Positions 61,021 through 64,000 of a stretch of 64,000 bases of DNA are shown piece by piece. A program made the position numbers and the translations under genes. The notes below the pieces were generated by a model. The model saw nothing but the letters and a program-made list of their open reading frames with translations, had not been told where the DNA came from and ran no database searches. Origin of the DNA: Streptomyces caniferus (lineage in GTDB: Bacteria > Actinomycetota > Actinomycetes > Streptomycetales > Streptomycetaceae); the NCBI RefSeq assembly GCF_009811555.1, contig NZ_BLIN01000005.1, positions 1,311,501-1,375,500 on the forward strand. The letters run 5' to 3'. Numbering within the stretch: position 1 is the stretch's first letter; each line of letters starts with the position of its first letter.

Positions 61021-61713
61021 CTACGCACTGCCCGTGAGGCTGGCGAACACCACGACGTTGTCCGGGTAGTAGTGCCGGCCCTGGTTGTACTGGCCGCCGC
61101 AGGTGATCAGGCGGAGGCCGGCGTGGTCGAGGTTCTTGTACACCTCGACCGTGGGGAACTTGTTCTTCGGATACTGGGCGACGCGGTCGACGGTGAACTT
61201 CGCCGTCTTCCCGTCCTGCCGGGCGACCTCGATGGTGTCACCGGCCTTCATCGACGACAGCTTCTCGAACACCGACGGCTTGCCGTTCCAGCTGACATGG
61301 CCGGCGATCACGGCCGGCCCCTGGGAGCCGGGCGTCGGGCCCGGCCGGTACCAGCCCGCCTTGTCGGGATCGCGCGGGGTCTCCATGGTCCCGTTCGCGT
61401 GCTGGCCCAGCGTCTCCAGCGTGGAGGAGACCTGGAGCGAAGGGATGGAGAGCCGTTCGGGAACCGACTTCGGCAGGCTGGCGGCAGCTTGGCTCCCGGA
61501 TCCACTGCCCGAACTGCCCGAAGCCTCGTCCTGGGACGCGTCCCCGCCCTGGGCCGGCGGCTGCCCCGCGGGGAGCGACCGGGGCGGCGCCGTCTCCTGC
61601 CCTCCGCACCCGGCGACGAGCACGCTCGCCAGTGCCGCGGCGACCGCGCAGCCGAGCACGCGGTGGCCGCGGCGGCGTACGGTGATCACGAGGTCCTCGC
61701 TCCGGCGGCTCAC
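61021..61713 (-). CDS. Class F sortase
   Basis: A 230-residue exported transpeptidase. A membrane or lipoprotein-type signal (GCAVAAALASVLVAGCGG) is followed by a Ser/Gly/Ala-rich linker and the sortase beta-barrel. Catalytic residues are the His of IAGHVSW, the Cys of LITCGG and probably the Arg of GRHYYPDN. LSIPSLQVSSTLETLG opens the domain as in class F enzymes of actinobacteria. Its GTG overlaps the stop of the CHRD protein gene (GTGA), so the two are coupled. Its substrate is unknown. Confidence 0.88.
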   Translation of the reverse strand: MSRRSEDLVITVRRRGHRVLGCAVAAALASVLVAGCGGQETAPPRSLPAGQPPAQGGDASQDEASGSSGSGSGSQAAASLPKSVPERLSIPSLQVSSTLETLGQHANGTMETPRDPDKAGWYRPGPTPGSQGPAVIAGHVSWNGKPSVFEKLSSMKAGDTIEVARQDGKTAKFTVDRVAQYPKNKFPTVEVYKNLDHAGLRLITCGGQYNQGRHYYPDNVVVFASLTGSA

Positions 61714-62534
61714 GCGGCGTCCCCGTTGTTCCCGTTCCACCCGGCGGCGAGCACGCTCTTGCGGCGCCGCGCGACGGCCAGTGCACCGGTCACCGCCACG
61801 AAGGCGACACCTCCGGCCCCCATCACCGCGATCGGGACCCCTTTCTCCTCGACGGGCCCGGTTCCGGTCTCGACCCCGCCCACCGGTATGGATCCCACCG
61901 CGGCGCCCTTGACCTCACCGCAGTTGGTCGGAGCGGTCGCCTCCTGGGGGAGTTTGGGATCGAGTTCGCTCTTTCCCGCCCCGTCGAAGTCGTACTTCTT
62001 GTTGTTGTTGCGGTCGATGCCGTGCTGCACGATGTGCAGGTCCTTGATGTGGTCGACCACGGCCTGGGAGACGGGGATCGTGCGCTGGTAGGAGAGCTTG
62101 CCCTGCGCGTCCGCCACGGGCATGCGGTCGACGGCGAGGCCGCTCATCATGTCCGTGGGTCCCTTGGTGGTGAGGGAGATGTTGATGTTGCCGTAGTCGA
62201 CCGTGGCTTCGGTGTTGTCGAGGACGCCGTCGCGGTTCGTGTCGTCGCTCGCGTCCGGGCAGTGGAAGTCATGGCCATCGGTGGAGCCGTGGAGGTGCTG
62301 CGCCGACGGCTGCCCGGGGACGAGCCCCTCGGACTCGATCTTCACGGTCAGCTGCCTGCCCTGGACGCTGAGCATCGCCGTGCCCTTGGAACCGGAGTCG
62401 TTCAACTGCGACAGGTTGATCTGGAACGCTCCGGTGCCCTCGGCGACGGCCTGGGAAGAGGCGCCCACGGTGAGGGCCAGGGCGGCGGGCAGAGCGAAGA
62501 GTGCGGCGAGGCGGCTGGTGCGCTTGGCTATCAC
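61710..62534 (-). CDS. Secreted CHRD-domain protein with C-terminal membrane anchor
   Basis: A 274-residue exported protein. A signal peptide (LAALFALPAALALTVGASSQAVA) precedes a CHRD-like domain with QHLHGSTDGHDFHCPD, DTNRDGVLDN (an EF-hand-like calcium loop) and RTIPVSQAVVDH. The C-terminus has a hydrophobic segment (IAVMGAGGVAFVAVTGALAVA) and then RRRK, the layout of a cell-wall-anchored protein, although no clear LPxTG precedes it. It is the first gene of an operon with the class F sortase, so it may be a substrate or cofactor. GTG 62534 follows AAAAGGA by about 7 nt. Confidence 0.85.
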   Translation of the reverse strand: MIAKRTSRLAALFALPAALALTVGASSQAVAEGTGAFQINLSQLNDSGSKGTAMLSVQGRQLTVKIESEGLVPGQPSAQHLHGSTDGHDFHCPDASDDTNRDGVLDNTEATVDYGNINISLTTKGPTDMMSGLAVDRMPVADAQGKLSYQRTIPVSQAVVDHIKDLHIVQHGIDRNNNKKYDFDGAGKSELDPKLPQEATAPTNCGEVKGAAVGSIPVGGVETGTGPVEEKGVPIAVMGAGGVAFVAVTGALAVARRRKSVLAAGWNGNNGDAA

Positions 62535-62877
62535 GTTCGATCCTTTTCCGGCGGTCTCCCAGGGGAAGGGAGGAGACCGCACGTCGTCCGGCTTCGAGAG
62601 CGACACCTCGGTGAGGTGCCGACCCTTATTCGGAGCCGCAACGCCCTTGGATGGGTGACGTATGGAAAAAAATTCCGGGAGCCGTCGCACGAGGCTCCCC
62701 CACGGCGCCCGGCGCCCTACGCACCGTGGCCGGACACACCGTATGACCAGGTGCGGAAGCCTCTCGGGGGTTCCCGGGGGCAACGGCGAACTCGGTGACC
62801 GCCGCGGCCGTGATGACGTCGAGGCGTCTCGGCCATCAGCCCGGGGACGGGCGGCCCGACGCCGTGCACGGGCCGGC
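62535..62877. other. 343-bp spacer upstream of the CHRD/sortase operon
   Basis: A promoter region for the leftward operon. It contains an A7 tract flanked by GGAA and TTCC (62664-62676), a rare A/T-rich spot, but no confident -10/-35 pair. The left part lies just downstream of the truncated dehydrogenase. I see no gene in it; frames are Arg/Gly-rich shadows. Confidence 0.4.
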
Positions 62878-64000
62878 TCAGGGCGTGAGGACCGTCTTGA
62901 TCATTCCGTCCTCCTTGGCCTGGAAGGTCTTGTATGCCTGGGGGCCTTCTTCCAGGGGGAGGGTGTGGGTGGCGAAGTGGTCGACGCCCAGGACGTCGTC
63001 GTCGTTCAGGAGGGGCAGGATGTCGTCGACCCAGCGCTTGACGTTGGCCTGCCCCATCCTCAGCTGAATCTGCTTGTCGAACAGGGTGAGCATGGGGACG
63101 GGATCGACCGCACCGCCATAGACCCCGATCAGGGAGATGGTGCCGCCTCGGCGCACCGCGTCCACGGCCATGTTGAAGGCCGTCATGCTGTCCACGCCCG
63201 CGCGCGCCATCAGCTTCTTGCCCAGGGCGTCGGGCAGCATCCCCGCCATGTTCTGGGCGGCCCGTGTGAGGGGGGCGCCGTGGGCCTCCATACCGACCGC
63301 TTCGATGACGGAGTCCGTACCGCGTCCGTCGGTGAGCCGCCGGATCTCCTGGGCCACGTCCTTGCCGTGTTCGTTCAGGTCGAGGGGGTGCACACCCCGC
63401 TCCCGGGCCCGGGCGAGGCGTTCGGGGACCAGGTCGACGCCGATGACCTGGCCCGCGCCCTGGTGGAGGGCGATGCGGGCGGCCATGTCACCGATCGGAC
63501 CGAGTCCCAGCACGGTGACGCTGCCGCCCGGCGGGACGGCGGCGTACACGACGGACTGCCAGGCCGTGGGCAGGACGTCGGAGAGGTAGACGAACCGCTG
63601 GTCCGGCGGCCCCTCGGGGACCTTGATGGGGAGCGTGTTCCCGAACGGCACGCGGAGGAACTCGGCCTGCCCGCCGGGGACTTGGCCGTAGAGCTTGGTG
63701 AACCCGAAGAGGGCGGCGCCCATGCCCCGGTCCGTGACCTGAGTGGTCTCGCACTGGGAGTGCAGACCGCGCCGGCACATCCAGCACGTACCGCAGGAGA
63801 CATTGAACGGAACGACCACCCGGTCGCCCACGGACAGCGCGGTGACGCCGCTGCCGACCTCCTCGACGATGCCCATGGGCTCATGGCCAAGGATGTCGCC
63901 GGGGTCGAGGTAGGGGCCGAAGACTTCGTAGAGGTGCAGGTCCGAGCCGCAGATGCCGGTGGAGGTGATGCGCACGATGACGTCGGTCGGTTCCTGGATC
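62878..64000 (-). CDS. Zinc-dependent alcohol dehydrogenase, formaldehyde-dehydrogenase-like, 5' truncated
   Basis: About 374 residues of a medium-chain dehydrogenase; the frame runs through the window end, so the N-terminus is missing. Catalytic zinc ligands are in CGSDLH and GHEPMG. Structural Cys are in CGTCWMCRRGLHSQC. The NAD fold is VLGLGPIGDMAARIA with GVDLVPERLA. The long form with FGFTKLYGQVPGGQAEFLRVP (partly cited) resembles glutathione-independent formaldehyde dehydrogenase and related alcohol dehydrogenases. It is likely to use NAD, with substrate uncertain. Confidence 0.88.
   Translation of the reverse strand, partial: IQEPTDVIVRITSTGICGSDLHLYEVFGPYLDPGDILGHEPMGIVEEVGSGVTALSVGDRVVVPFNVSCGTCWMCRRGLHSQCETTQVTDRGMGAALFGFTKLYGQVPGGQAEFLRVPFGNTLPIKVPEGPPDQRFVYLSDVLPTAWQSVVYAAVPPGGSVTVLGLGPIGDMAARIALHQGAGQVIGVDLVPERLARARERGVHPLDLNEHGKDVAQEIRRLTDGRGTDSVIEAVGMEAHGAPLTRAAQNMAGMLPDALGKKLMARAGVDSMTAFNMAVDAVRRGGTISLIGVYGGAVDPVPMLTLFDKQIQLRMGQANVKRWVDDILPLLNDDDVLGVDHFATHTLPLEEGPQAYKTFQAKEDGMIKTVLTP

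Noticed and set aside
62664..62676. GGAA-A5-TTCC as a -35 region of an ECF promoter for the CHRD/sortase operon
   Set aside because: No matching -10 element lies at a suitable distance on the minus strand.

Overview
The window looks like about 64 kb of a Streptomyces chromosome, or a very close relative. The DNA is GC-rich with strong third-position GC bias, GTG and TTG starts are common, and several gene sets are typical of the genus: an actinomycete gas-vesicle operon in the order gvpO-A-F-G-J-L-S-K, Ku with a Lys/Ala-rich tail, MmyB-type HTH regulators, SpoIIE-type PP2C phosphatases and a DUF574-type methyltransferase. I count 65 protein genes, one of them only 25 codons long, and one gene split by frameshifts. 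I saw no rRNA, tRNA, CRISPR array, insertion sequence or phage module. The first and last genes run off the window.

Layout. 1-5.4 kb: end of a cation/proton antiporter operon, a helix-hairpin-helix DNA glycosylase, a cation-diffusion facilitator, a stand-alone LigD-type polymerase and a small Pro-rich protein. 5.4-9.8 kb: three SDR oxidoreductases and two MmyB-family regulators in divergent pairs. 9.9-15.9 kb: small membrane proteins, a DUF2252 protein, Ku and a secreted tripeptidyl-aminopeptidase-like hydrolase. 16.1-24.9 kb: the gas-vesicle region. The main operon runs leftward (24934 to 20757). A rightward block (16113-19057) holds a GvpY-like protein, a GvpZ-like SRPBCC protein and a translationally coupled Rieske/DUF2231 membrane protein. 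25.2-33.3 kb: two PP2C phosphatases flank a possible terpenoid group made of a CrtI-like FAD desaturase, an SRPBCC protein and a 777-residue fusion of a CrtC/AttH lipocalin-like half to an all-trans polyprenyl synthase half. 33.5-40.7 kb: a glutamate synthase small subunit, dhaKLM, a methyltransferase, an ECF-like sigma factor with an unknown partner, and a STAS protein. 41.0-46.3 kb: a DeoR-regulated polyol uptake and oxidation operon. 46.3-58.5 kb: an ArsR-like regulator, NUDIX hydrolase, ATP-dependent DNA ligase, BBE-type flavoenzyme, a double-ABM membrane protein, a nucleoside deaminase, a Tat-type lipoprotein, a GGCT-fold protein, a DHFR-like protein, a HAD phosphatase, a phosphoribosyltransferase-hydrolase fusion and a small monooxygenase. 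58.5-64 kb: the frameshifted membrane protein, ribosomal protein bL37, a PobA-like hydroxylase, a CHRD protein plus class F sortase operon, and a truncated zinc alcohol dehydrogenase.

How the parts connect. Three non-homologous end-joining functions (polymerase, Ku, ATP ligase) lie within 46 kb but in separate transcription units. Regulation is unusually readable: nine genes have a TANNNT hexamer 6-7 nt before the start codon, the arrangement expected for leaderless mRNAs. Two likely operator arrays precede regulators (an MmyB protein and the DeoR protein), and several perfect or near-perfect hairpins separate convergent genes. The least explained feature is the CrtC-like/polyprenyl-synthase fusion and its neighbours. 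The gas-vesicle proteins with long blocks of charged residues are the next most interesting.
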